From Hyalella azteca (lineage: Eukaryota; Arthropoda; Malacostraca; Amphipoda; Hyalellidae), in NCBI RefSeq assembly GCF_000764305.2, contig NW_025930633.1, forward strand, positions 186,001 through 250,000: 64,000 nt of DNA, in the 5' to 3' direction. The notes below the pieces were generated by a model, which worked only from the letters and a program-made list of their open reading frames with translations, ran no database searches and had not been told where the DNA came from. The translations under genes were made by a program, and so were the position numbers. Each line of letters opens with the position of its first letter. The stretch's first letter is position 1. This document shows positions 36,282 to 49,120 of this stretch, in pieces.

Positions 36282-38788
36282 TTAAACTCAAAAGATGTTC
36301 TCAATAAAACTGGCATTATTTTTAACCAAACATAAATAAATATATATATAAGTCACACGATCGTAGTCACACGATCAAGCAGTCACACGGTCGTAGGCAA
36401 GTTGTCGCAAAGTTAACTTCTGTAACGACGTCTCTCACTTACACCTAATTAAGAAAAAGATTTGAGAAGGCATTTGTAACTACCTGTCAGCTTCCAGAGT
36501 TATAATTTATAGCTATGGGAATGGTTATGATGGCAGCAGCTGTTTATTATTATAATTATGTTCCTTAATGCAGTGGTTCACCTGCGAGCAGAAAATTGAC
36601 CGCTTTTTATTCTCGCCAAGTTCTGATTATTTAATATTTTATTAAGTTTAAGTGTTTTTTTTTCTACCCAAGCGCCCTCCAAATTTTTATGACAACCGAG
36701 CAGTTATATGCTATATGCTAATTTATATTAACTATCTTAGGAGCGACACGTAACCTTTAGTTATTATTTGGAAAACGCCATTCATCAGCACCAGTAATTT
36801 TTTTACACAACTTATAGGGATCTAATTATACTGGCTTAGATTATTTTCAAATTATTGCAGTAGGCCCTTACACCCCGGAAATTTCTGTGTTTCTGAAAAC
36901 TTAAAAAAAATATTTTCCTTGTGCTTGTTTTTCTCTAGAGAAATAGCAGCAAATTGAGAAAATTTGCATATGTGCAGTGACATAATTCAGGGCGATGGAC
37001 CGTGAGAAAATTTGCAACAGCCTGGAGATGTTTCCGGGGAAGACGAGCAGCAAACTTTATTTTCCGCATCGTAAATTCTTGTCGATATCAGCACAAACCA
37101 GAGCAGTCAAAGGGGACAGTTGCGTGGCCCGAAAAGCATAAAATTTTGGTTCATCATACCCGGTGAGAGTGCCAGGATTGCATATGAGTTTAAATTAACA
37201 ATGATCACATGAATGCTTTAATTTATGTTTAATTAGTAATTATATCATTAGTTAAATTAGTACTCGAATATAAAGTTTACTAGAAATTTAAAAGCGACGA
37301 AAATACCGATTACACTCATCATATCTTCATTGATAACGTTGCACGCTGTCGGTTTTCGTTACTTTGGTTTTAATCTCGTTTGTGCAAATATGGCTCTTCT
37401 CTGTTAATTGTACTGAGTTCCCAAAATATTTTGAATTGAAAGCTAAATTCCTTCTAGGTTCTTGGTGAAATTTAAATTAATGTAAATGCTGTTTGAAGTT
37501 GCATTGTTAAAGGACCTCGAAAAAGTGGGAACAGTAATTTAAGTGCATGCATGATTCGGAAAATATTTTTTTTTCTATAGCAACGCAATTTTATAGCGCG
37601 GTGGTATGATGAAGATTCAAATCACTTTTAGATTGAATAGGCGCCATCAAACTATTTCTTGTTAAATATTTATTCATAGATTGTTATTGTATGTCATTTT
37701 TAGGTACTTCTTTATTTGTATTTTGCCCAAACTAACATCAGTGTCCTCAACTTCTTTTAAACAAAATTTGATTTTATCATAATTATGGTCAAGACAAAAC
37801 GAATTTGTGGTAGAAAATAAAAAAAATATTCCAATGGTACTAGAAATTATTTTTTGAATTTTTCTAATTTTGCTAGGAAACCTTTTCTGATTTATTAATA
37901 AATGTCATAAGAATCTTCTGCATTACGCTAAATTATTTATTCTGTATTAATCATCACAAGTGTCATGAATTTCGTCTAAATCCAATAATAATAGAATTTT
38001 TGTATCGATGTTTTCACACATGTTCGTTAGACTTTTCTATGCCGTCCAACTTCTGCCTTGGAGTTTTGAACGCTACGTTTGTAATAAGATTTCCATCCAT
38101 TCTATTCTACGCCCGGATTGAATGATCTATGAAATGAACTTCGCTTAAACGAACAGCTTTCCTTTTCACTTTGCGGAATGCTCAATCATTTTGGGAGAAT
38201 TTCTTAATAGAGAATCAAAATAGTTCCATTTGATTACAAAAGAAACTGTTCAAATATTTATCCATTTCAGGCTAATATATTACTAGAGGAATAAAATGTT
38301 TTATCTAAAGTCCAATATTGAAGCGGAAAACGACGTTTCAAAAAAATTCATTCCGTCATTAGTTGATAAGAGATTTATACATTATAGAAATTTATAGATA
38401 ACTACACTTTACCTTGAAAAAAAAATGCGCGGAAATTTATTATTCTGTAAAAAATTACGAATTCCTTAGCGAATAGGAAAGGTAAGTGTTTTGCCGGAGG
38501 CTGTGGACAGGACGCGTCGAGCAAATAAATTGCGTCCACAAGTGGGCGACATCTGCCATGTGTCTTTCCTGCTTAAAAATTGGGGCAAAAATGCGGCAGA
38601 AATTACTTGGCTGCTTGGTTTGATAAATTGCGCTGAAAAATTAATAAGAACATCTGAAATTATGTGGCCTATAAATTACGTCATTACTCATGAAAACTGA
38701 GCTCATATCCCAGCTACAATATAATAAATACCAGAACGCTTGCGACGCAATGTCGTCTGCCAGACTGGACTAAAATTATGATGAATTA
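36282..38788. other. Non-coding, with a short tandem repeat
   Basis: AGTCACACGATCGT-type units (14-16 bp, three copies) lie at 36351-36397. A 48-codon frame, ATG at 36995 to TAA at 37139-37141, has more balanced composition but no recognised family. A 69-codon frame at 38491-38700 is also unassigned. Confidence 0.45.
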
Positions 38789-39060
38789 AATCGTAATTGT
38801 GACGGAAATAACATGCGAAACGCAGTGTCATGTTACTAGATGAACTGAAATTATGATACATTTAAGGCGCTCTGCAATTCAGAGCTGGAGTCATCTTGAA
38901 CTATACTGTAATTATGACAGATATAATCAATTTCAAAACGGTGTCTTTTTACCAGATGAACTGAAATTATGATACATTGATGGTGCGTTGTAACGATAGC
39001 AGTGTTCCTCATGAAATAAGCTGTAATTATGACCGACATATCACAACCAGATGCGTCTCT
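38789..39060. repeat. Degenerate tandem repeat of about 117 bp
   Basis: About 2.5 units marked by TGTAATTATGACxGA and GATGAACTGAAATTATGATA. Open frames on both strands across it (38851-39201 minus, 39029-39265 plus) probably reflect the repeat and chance. Confidence 0.7.
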
Positions 39061-39438
39061 TGTAGCCAGTTTTATGACGGGCATAGCCATGACTGAAGCC
39101 AGGCTAGCCTCTTTCATGCGGCTCTGCATTAAGCTTTTTATAGACATATATTCTGTGTTAATTAGACTCGCAGCATCATTAGGAGTCATAAGCGTGTGCA
39201 TGCATGCTAGATATCACAGCCAGGCACGCTTGTTTTGTGATTCAAATGAGCTCGGCTGTTCTTAAGAAGTGTCTTGTGTTTCGTTGTCCACAGAAATGCT
39301 TTACTACGAGTATGTCTTGGACAATATCTTCATTTCAACATATACTTCACTTGATTGCATATATATCCGACTCTTGCAACCCGGAGAAAAAAGTACAACC
39401 ATGTTATAAAAGAATATAAGTACATCTAAAAATAGTAC

Positions 39439-39618
39439 AAAATATAATTCAGTACTCACTGCAGTGAGTGACAGATAGCGCATTTTCTCGTCGACGAAAA
39501 CGTAAAGTCACGGACGGACAGACAGACGGACAGACATATGGACAAACGGATGGACGGACAGACGGACATGGCGAGCACAATAGTGCATTTTTCCAGAAAT
39601 AAGAAAATGCGCTAAAAA
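39439..39618 (-). mobile_element. Helentron-associated-like element (GTCY type), copy 3
   Basis: ACTCACTGCAGTGAGT, AGCGCATTTTCTC with GTCGAC, a long GACGGACAGACAGACGGAC tract, TGGCGAGCACAATAGTGC and the end GAAAATGCGCTAAAAA. Reverse orientation. Confidence 0.87.
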
Positions 39619-42387
39619 TGGAGTCTTAGAAAATTATTTCATGCACAACAAAATTTAAATTTCGTTTATTATCGTTTTAAATTTAAATTTATTTTATAAT
39701 TCGAAATTTATACGAAATTTATTTAAATTCCGTTTATTATATACTATAACCAAATTTAAAACGAAATACACTTGGCCAGGTGATCCTTAAATCATCAAGA
39801 AAATTACGTATCCTTAGCTTATTATTACGCATGAATTCTTAAGATATTCCTGCATTACAGAGGAATCATAAACTTAATAAAGTTAATTTATAACCAATAA
39901 AGTCATAATCCAATGAAATTTTAATGCATCAATTCCTAACCAATGATTGTCGGAAAAATTACGAAATGCTCATTTAGTGCACTCGAAAAACGAACTTTTC
40001 CTTAATTGAACTAATTAGTGTCTTAACGGCGCGATTTCAAAGCATTTTGACAGGAATTATGACCGCCGAGCAATAAATCTTACTGCGGTTAGGGAGCCTG
40101 GAAGTGCCTTCATAAATAAATCTCACATGTCAGACGCCAGATTTACTTTAGGACCTGCAGTGAAAGTGGATCCTTGCTTGTACATCACAAATCCCGTAAT
40201 TTGTTAGCAGCCTCGCAGAAAACGGCAGCTAAGATTCACCGTTCAATTTATTATATATGTAGCGCAGTTATATATAGGAATAGAGAATAATGATATTTAC
40301 TATAATTATCTACGTTAAATGAGAATAATACTGCTCATGCCAAGCACAATAGCGGATGGAAAATCGTGGTCTAGCTCAACTCAATTAACAACTTGCCATG
40401 GACAGTCTTAAATTCTTAAGCACTCTTATTATCTTTCAAAATAAAAACCATGACAACAAACAGTTATCTCAACTGAAGCATACTTGAATAATTTATTTCT
40501 AATTGGCAATGAAACTCCGACTTCGGGCAAACCATTCATAAAACTTAGATGAATAGCAGCTGACTGAACACATTCAAACAATTCAGTATTGGAAGCCTGA
40601 GTGAAACGAACTGGAAACGTTCTTGTCTAACGAAGATATTTTTATTCATACTCAATTAATAATCCTATTCCAAAATATCAATGGGCAATTTATAGGCAGA
40701 TTAAATATTCCCGAATTCCGGGTTTTTCCAGGTATTATGTTAATCATGTTTGGTCACAATGAATACAATGAATAATCGATAATAATTACATAAATACGAT
40801 AATTTTATGAGATCTTCAGTAATATTCAATATTTGAATACTAAAAATACTCTTTGTTTGAATTAAATTATATAGGACTTAGGATGGAAACTAATCCGATC
40901 GTGTCGTATAGCGACCAAGCAGGACGACGTTGACCTCCCGGTATGGGTGTTTATACACGTAGAAAGTATTAGCCGATGGTGGCAATAAAAATTATTTTCT
41001 ACTTCGGATATCGGACTAAAAATTAAAAGATTTACCACCAATTTTTAACTGAAGAGTACTCACCGCTACCAACATTTAACACTCGATTATATTTTATGTG
41101 TGTTGAGACATGCGGTAAAAACCGCTTATAAAGATTTTTTGGGTTGACGGGATTTTTTGTACGACTTCAGTCTTGACATTTTCTGTTAGCGCGCTGCAGG
41201 CGCACTGTTATCATAGAGTGAATAAAAAATGCAACAAAGAACTCGTTCGATTTTATTCTGTGGGAAACACGTTTCAAGTTAATCCACAACCTTTTAGAGG
41301 CACGGTGAAGTAGAAAGTGGTTACATCGTATTTTTTTGTCTTTAACCTTCAGGTTTAGTCGCTTTGATGAAATTGCACAGTGATGTACAACAAATTTTCT
41401 TATGATATTTGCACGCACGTGGAATAGCTTAACTGATATTGTGCCACGTGTTATTTCTTGTTTCTGACTGACCTTTCGTGACACACGACAACGGAAAACA
41501 ATGTACATCGAAACTTTTGTCATAGTGTAACGATAATTCGTTGCGTGTCCATCGGGCTGTTCCGATCATGGTTGCACTACTAATTATATTGTTCAACCAT
41601 GGTTCATACACACCAAGAATCAGGAGATATTTTAGTATTAGAATAATATTAAGCGTATATATGAGCTGCCTCCGGCGGTAATTTGATTATTTTGCTAGAG
41701 TAATTATTGATAAATAATTATTTATGTATTTATTTCACTGGTAGAAAACGATTAATGAACTTAAGAAAAATTAACGGTTAGTTCTCTACTAATAGTCATT
41801 CCGTCTAATTCTTCGTCGATTGTGTATTTTAGCATTAATTTTTCTCACTCATTTAATCATTTATTTCACCTTTTTTTATCATCTTTAATGAATGAAACAA
41901 CCATCACAGCCAGATCACTATAAGCAATATATATATATATATATATATATTCTAACTAAATATCCAGTCACTAAAACATCATAAATTTATTTTAACCATT
42001 TTAAGGACAAAGATTATGAACATTCGTTCAATCATCAACCTCAAAAATAAGACGCTCTTTTTTTGGACGACGAACATTATGAAAAAATTTGAAATATCAA
42101 GATTATTTGCTCTGGTTTTTCATTGTAGCATGGATTTTAATCAGTTTAAAATAATTCTCAAAATCAGTACTCTCGCTTTCGAACAGCTAATAAAAATTTA
42201 TAAGCAATTAATATATTTCCCCGAAATTAAGGAGGGAGTGGATCCCAGCATTCGCACGCAAATTAGAATTGCACTCCGAATCCAATATGCGAATGGAATT
42301 CAGGGCGTCGTAAGCCCGGGAACACAATCGGTCGTAAAAACATCGCTGTCGTGCTTCTGAATCGCCGAGTCAGTGATACATTAGCGC
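39619..42387. other. Non-coding, with an (AT)n microsatellite
   Basis: A perfect AT run lies at about 41927-41950. Frames of 118 codons (41167-41523 minus) and 114 codons (42016-42360 plus) are the longest here and match nothing I know. Confidence 0.45.
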
Positions 42388-42714
42388 TTAAATGACAACT
42401 GAACCATCTTGAGAGTTTCGCTACTTGTTGATGATGGCAGTCATACAAATCTGAGATGAGAACATCAAATGAAACGACAGCGATGAAAATACTGTCAGCA
42501 TAAATTGAGTTTCATGTTAGAAAAACAAGTTAGGTGAAGGACAATCAACGGTTAAATGACAACTGAACCATCTTGAGAGTTTCGCTACTTGTTGATGATG
42601 GCAGTCATACAAATCTGAGATGAGAATATCAAATGAAACGACAGCGATGAAAATACTGTCAGCATAAATTGAGTTTCATGTTAGAAAAACAAGTTAGGTG
42701 AAGGACAATCAACG
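42388..42714. repeat. Recent tandem duplication, 164 bp twice
   Basis: 42388-42551 and 42552-42714 are adjacent and nearly identical. I saw one substitution (GAGAACATC against GAGAATATC). Confidence 0.93.
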
Positions 42715-44886
42715 AGCTGCGCCTAAGTCATTCCAAGGCTTTATGCATCGATATTTTACGATCAGAAGTTTGGCCGTCATCACATCTGCCTTTGCCTTTT
42801 GCGGATGATTGTAAGAAACACAAAGATCTTCATTTTTAAACAATTAATGCGTATTGCAACCATGTCAGGATTATATGATTTAAAAGGTTCGTTCTTGTAG
42901 TAATTTTCGCATGGCATACGCTGAAGTGTGAGTGTGTATCTCCTATATGAATGTTTTGCGGTTCACCTAAAGGGACTGCGTAACCAAGATAATTGGCAGC
43001 TCATCGTTGATGCCCGTATTAGTTAGTAGTTGCACGTCTTATTATTTCAATCCAAATTTGATATTATTGCAGAAGCTCTTCGTCATCTTCATCGAAAAAA
43101 CAAGCTTTTAAATTAAAAGTGTGACAGCACGTTAAATTCATAAGACAATGAAAGAGCCCTTCGTGTTCAGCTGCTGTTTCAAACCTTGAATGAATCAAAA
43201 ATAAACCACTGCGACTTTCACCAGTGCGGTCGAACGTGTTACTCCCTTCGAGGATGTAAACACTCCGAGTCCATTGTTCACAATGAGACATGTACAAAAA
43301 ATGTTTTGTGATCTTGAAAGGAAAAAAATTAAAATTTCTACTAATACATGCCTCATACAGCACGTGGGAAATAGGATAAACTTCTTTTGAAACGAGGTAT
43401 TTCAGATCCAAGGTTCAATTTGGTCCGTGATTTAAGCTGTCATCGCTTTGACGCTGTTTGTGCTCCAGATTGAAAATAAACAGAGGCATAAAGTTACTCA
43501 GCAATTAACAGCTTGACTTATCTCACTCAACAAAATGGATGAGACTTTGAATGAAAATGAGACTTTGTCACTTTTATCCTTTTTGCATCCACATAACCGA
43601 AAAGGACCCGAAGCAAGGTAGTGACAGAAATGACTATTTGAACAAAATGACATATTCATTTTCATGTATGCTGTTTATCTTCGGCCTAATTGTTGCGTCA
43701 GTTGAATGCTGAGTAGACTACTTTCAACCAAAAATATTTGTTGCTATTATTTTCATGTTTCTAATTCAAAATGTATTCTGTCGCATATATTAAAAAATTG
43801 CTCTTTCCACAGACTTTTTCGGAGACGGACAAAAAATAATGTCCGATTCCGCATCATTAGGCCGTGGCACGTACGAGCATTGTTGTGGAAACATGGGCCG
43901 TTAAGACGCCTGAATTTTTATGCATTTGCTCAATAAATGGAAATTCCTCAGGTTTCCACGCATTTCAAAAGAAATTCTAGACCCGCCATAAATAAACGGT
44001 ACAGAAATTGGAAACGCTTCCGTTTTTATACATGGAATACACGTCAAAGCAAGTAATTTTTATGAACCCCAGTGTCATTTTTGTAGCGATTTGTGGCATG
44101 ATTGATGGTCCATCCTAGAATTTAAATATTTTATTTTCAATATAATCTGAATATTCATGTTGATACGCTGCTTTTAACTACACAGATACTTCGTTGGCAA
44201 AACATTAACAGAACTCAGGAGCAGTATACGTGTTGCAGCGGAAACTGCTAGTTGAAAAACCCTCCCATTACCAGAAATAACCAGCCTCTGATATTCAATA
44301 GGCCTAGCCGGGTCAATTGTACAGCAGCAGTAGCACTTTATTCAAATTCATTTGCTTATGAATATATGAAATTCCATTGAAAAGTTGACTCAGCATTTGA
44401 TGTTATTGAAGAGACCTCGACATAAATATGTTGACTTATGTTAACGGCTTGGACCGAAGCAATATAGTCTGGCAATACCATTTTGGAGTTTATAATAAAA
44501 ATATTTAAAAGTTTTCATTAGACATATATGAGCCAAATGTTTTCGTCACATTATAAGGATGCATATATAATTTTGGTACAGTTTTACGTTCGCAGATGTA
44601 ATATTTTCGAATTAATACCCGAAACATTGGGGTTACCAAATTTAGTTAAGGATTAGGATGAGTAGTTTCCGCAAACTTGAGGTGACGAACTAATGAAAGG
44701 TCATAGAAAAATAGTAGTAAAGCATTACTACGAGTAAATGTGCTGCAGTGCACATCATCACTCCAAGTGATGATAGATTTTGAAAACATCGAAAATGTCA
44801 AGGAGCCTTTACAATTTAACAGTATCAAATTACAAAAAAAAGATACAACATTGTAGGAAAGCTAACTCTTCATTATTATTATTTTA
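42715..44886. other. Non-coding or unassigned
   Basis: A 115-codon minus-strand frame at 43064-43411 has a protein-like composition with an acidic C-terminus (DEDDEELLQ). It has no family resemblance, no splice context that I trust and no homologue in the window. Nothing else recognised. Confidence 0.4.
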
Positions 44887-45093
44887 AACTTCAGCTGAAA
44901 CGAAAAGTAATTACAAATAAAGTCTGACCACATGACATGGAACCACCTGAATATGTAGATTTTGCAGCTTCTAAATCGAAGTTTTAGGAAAGAACTTCAG
45001 TTGAAACGAAAAGTAATTGAAAATAAAATCTGACCACATGACATGGAACTACGTGAATAGATCTGGCAGCTTCCAAATCAAATTTTTAGCAGA
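44887..45093. repeat. Tandem duplication of about 106 bp, moderately diverged
   Basis: The copies start at AACTTCAG (44887 and 44993) and share GAAACGAAAAGTAATT and TGACCACATGACATGGAA. Confidence 0.88.
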
Positions 45094-46220
45094 TCAGCTC
45101 GACAGTAATGACAGCGGAGGAGCTGTTAAAAAAGCGAGTCTGATCTCATTAACCTTATTGCCATGCTAAGGGTGAGGACATATGAGGCCATCTTCCAGTT
45201 GACGCCTTCATCAAAAGTCACGAAGTAAACCCAAAAGTTTTCAACGCCGCAAACATTTACTGCCCAATAAGCTCACGAGCAAATAAAAAATAGTAAAAAC
45301 GGAAATTAATGAGTAATTCATCATCTATGTGGCTTGCTTCAACAGCGCAAAAGTTGTACATTTGTAAAAGTTGCAAAAAGAAACAAGACTCATCCTGATC
45401 TAGATCGACCTAGCAAATGGACGCACGTCAGTGCTACGTAGTGCCTTTCACTGTTCATGTTTTGGTTAAGCAAGTGTTTCATATCTAGGCAATATGGCCC
45501 ATATATTTTTCTGATTGATAAAAGAAATTATATTTTCTGAAACTAAAGATTCAACGAGTGTGAGTCCCAAGAACTTGAAGAAGTTGCATTGAAATTCACT
45601 AAGTTACGCTGACGAGGAGAAAATGAAACTTTTTCTTTCTGAATTATTATATTTATTTATCACTTTTAGTGGTTTTCTTGAGATCATTCTTACTCTGTTG
45701 TGAAAATTAATTAAAATCATGAGCATGAAACCATATTATGTTTTGAATGCCTAATTTTTTGCCTACTTCGGTATTTTTGCGGAATTTCGTATCTGTGAAG
45801 ATACTGCATATTTTTTAAGAAATGTTTAAATAAATAGGGTCTCTATTTATTTTTTTCCTACTTTTCAAAAGTTGAATAAATTCTGTTGTTAAATTCTGCT
45901 AATGTTTAGAAACACCAACACTGTGCATTGGTTAGACATATTATAGTTATTGATACGTCCCCTTTAAATCAGTTTACGTCATCGCTTGCATCATCTAATG
46001 AAAATATTATCTTAAGTATCCTATATATAAACAATCTTAATCCCTTTAAGTTGTTGGTCATATCCACTCGTAGAATTTCGAGAGTAATTTCTCGAGGATC
46101 ATTCTAATTAATTTATTCCTCAGAAATATATTTTTCCTTCGCTGAAAACTTATCGGAAACACATTCCTTCAAGTGCGATTTAACAAATACCAGATTATAT
46201 CAAGTCTGAGAAAAAACCGT
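45094..46220. other. Non-coding, nothing recognised
   Basis: AT-rich with no notable frame or repeat. Confidence 0.45.
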
Positions 46221-46310
46221 GGATAAATACTGTAAGTATATTAATAGCTTACACAAATACTGTAAGGATATTAATAGCGTTCACAAATACTGTAAGGATA
46301 TTAATCAGAA
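46221..46310. repeat. 30-bp tandem repeat, three units
   Basis: Units contain CAAATACTGTAAGGATATTA. The 78-codon frame at 46219-46455 starts in it. Confidence 0.88.
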
Positions 46311-47209
46311 AATAATTTTCTGTGCTCGGATCGGAGATTGTGTCAGCGGGAACGCGCTGTGTGAGTTCAGACTCTACAATTACATATGCATCCGTTTTTC
46401 ACATTTTGTTCGTGCATTATCTTCTGTCTTACTTTTTATTTTAAAATTCAGTTAGAATTTATGAACAAAAAAAATTGAGGGAATCGCCCGTAATAGGAAA
46501 ATTTAATGAGTTCAATAGTCTTTATCAAAATTTGAAAGTATCAGGTTCAACATTTTGTTATGAAATGGTTAAAAAATTTTGCATACATTGGTAGAGATGA
46601 GTTGTTGAATGAGTTCTTTCCCATACATGTTGACTATCGTTATATTTATGTTTCGGAAGCCTGATTGTGCCTAATAAATCGTGGAGCCCGGAAAATGTTT
46701 GTAAACATCCGCATTACGTTTACATTCTGGCAATGCCAGCTGCCATCAACGATCCAACAATTAGATATCAGTTCAAAAATATGTGATTGCTTTTGCTGAA
46801 GCTCGGAAGCGCACAGTTTTTCCTTAAATAGAAGCGAAAAAACATGTAAAATATTTGATATTTACTTAGACCCTAAAAAGTTTGGACATAAAACTGTAGT
46901 CAGAAAAGTTACTGACTGAAATAAAGTATTGTTTAGCAATATTTAGACAGAATTCGTGTGGAATTTTTCACTTTAATATGAACGAGTTTCTTGCTGATTA
47001 TTTTATTATCAAATATAAACTGGACGATCAACAGTAAAAGTTTACAAGCTGCTATGTAGTCAGATACCCTTTTGTTTACAAGCCGCAATGGAGTAAGATA
47101 AGTTAACCGGATATAACTCTCAGTAAACCTCAGATTGGATACCGAGGTTACAGCTCTCGCACCGCATGTCTGACAACATTGTCGGTTCAACCGCAATGAT
47201 CTCTTACGA
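46311..47209. other. Non-coding, nothing recognised
   Basis: AT-rich. A 94-codon minus-strand frame at 46933-47217 has no recognised family. Confidence 0.4.
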
Positions 47210-47326
47210 GTTATCATTTCCCCATCTTCATGATTCAGGATCGATACATTAAATTACATCTCACTTCNGTTATCATTTCTCCATCTTCATGATTCAGGAT
47301 CGATACATTAAATTACGTCTTACTTC
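47210..47326. repeat. 58-bp direct repeat on both sides of a single N
   Basis: 47210-47267 and 47269-47326 match except for a few bases, with the N at 47268 exactly between them. This looks like unmerged contig ends. Confidence 0.9.
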
Positions 47327-48975
47327 AATAAAAGCTAGAACGAAGACTAGAAAATTTATTTTTTTTATGACAGTACATTTTATTAGGTAACAATATATTA
47401 TTCTTTATAAAATTTTATATCCCAATTTTTCACACAAAGTTCTATAAAATAACATGTTATGCCATAATGAACTAGTTCCCAATTATAATATAAAAGAATA
47501 TGTTATGTCATAATGTATTAGTTCCCCAATTATAATGAATGATAGCAAGCACGTCGGAACGTGCGACGCTCGTTTCGCCTTTAGAAGCTGCGTCTTTCTG
47601 TGTACAAAATCGGAAATCGATGAAGAAGATTGCAACAGTCCGAGGATCTGAGAAAGCATTTACGAGGAATATTTTATATTGGTACTATGAAGGCTCCAAT
47701 TCTTTTGACTGCATAAAAACGCTTATTCTTTAAATATTTTAAATTTGTTAAAATCTTTAACAAATTTAGAGCTCCAGTGGAAGGCAGTTTTGTTCGAAAG
47801 TAAACGTGCTTGCTTCATGTTTTCTCTCCTGATTTTTTGTTTCATTCATTATATCGTTTAAAGGCTATAAAATTACGATTAATTTCAGAACAATGACGTT
47901 ATTTAATTGGTGGCGAGTGGGTCATTAGTTTGGCATGAACTGTAAGAAAATATAATATATTAATATTAATATAAATTAAATATAATGCTATCGATACAAG
48001 CGAAATCTTAAAGCACAATTAAAACTTCTTATTTTTTAGTAAAAAGGAAAGAATGATTTATAAATGAGCCGGGGACTGCAATGTCTAATTAATTTTTTAA
48101 CTTTGTATGATCAAACATGTACTCGTAATATGAAGGTACGCCTGTGCCATATTTTGAGCGTACACCGCTTCGATCCTTATCTTCATTTTAATCCTAATCT
48201 ATATCTTTGTCTGAATTGATCGTTAAACCAGCTGCTCCAAAATTGCTTCTAAATTATGTTAGGGTATGTATAGCAGTGACTTTTATGCTTTGATTTGCAG
48301 AATCATTTTTATCAACTAAATAACCGCATTTTTCTAGTGACTAATTGAAGATTTTTTGCACATATATACGATAATCGCTGCAGTAAAATGTGTATAAGAT
48401 TTCATGCAGAAACCTTGTGACTTAAAATTTATAAAGTGATTCTCAGCTTCAACGATATCTTGGGGTCACCGCGTCACGAGATTACGACCTGTCTTATCAC
48501 TAACGCATTATGCAGAGCGATGTCATTAACTCTGATGAACATAATGCGGAACAAAGGAGTGAAGGGAATATTCTGGGTATTAATCTGTGTCTGAGTAACT
48601 CAGTTTCTAGGGATAAAGTTTTCAATGGAAAATTTTCGATTAAAATATTTATACACTAATCGTTCTGGAATCAGCAGCAAGTCCCTTTAACATCTGTTAT
48701 TTTACTGATAATTACGTTTATAACACACCTTTTTTTCTAAATTATCGGCATTGTATTATAATATATAAATACACAATATTCAAATACTTTGATATATTCT
48801 TATTAACAACTAGAGATTGATTCCCAGCGATCGCTCATTGCAACGACGTCATTTGACTTCTTTTCAATAAAAAATCACAATTCCTCCTCTAACGATGCGT
48901 GTAGACTATTATAATGTATCTCAACTTAGCACGCTTCACCTGAAGCAATACTCACATAGAGAATAATTAATGCTA
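47327..48975. other. Non-coding, nothing recognised
   Basis: AT-rich. A loose doublet (ATAATGAACTAGTTCCCAATTATAAT) lies at 47465-47540. No gene recognised. Confidence 0.45.
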
Positions 48976-49120
48976 TTTTTAGCACATTTTCTCATTTATG
49001 GAAAAAAGGCGCTATTGTGCTCGTCAGGTCCGTCTTTCCTTCTGTCCGTGACTTCAGGTTTTCGTCGACGAGAAAATGCACTCTCTGTCACTCACTGCAG
49101 TGAGTACTGAGTTATATTTT
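48976..49120 (+). mobile_element. Helentron-associated-like element (GTCY type), copy 4
   Basis: It starts TTTTTAGCACATTTTCTC, has a very short GTCY tract, then GTCGACGAGAAAATGC, the palindrome ACTCACTGCAGTGAGT and the tail TTATATTTT. It is the shortest copy because its microsatellite has contracted. Confidence 0.85.

Noticed and set aside
36995..37141. 49-codon frame (including stop) with balanced composition
   Set aside because: Too short, no family, no convincing splice sites.
43064..43411. 115-codon minus-strand frame with acidic end
   Set aside because: Length is near the chance maximum for this much sequence, several unrelated frames of similar length occur, and there is no homology or duplication support.
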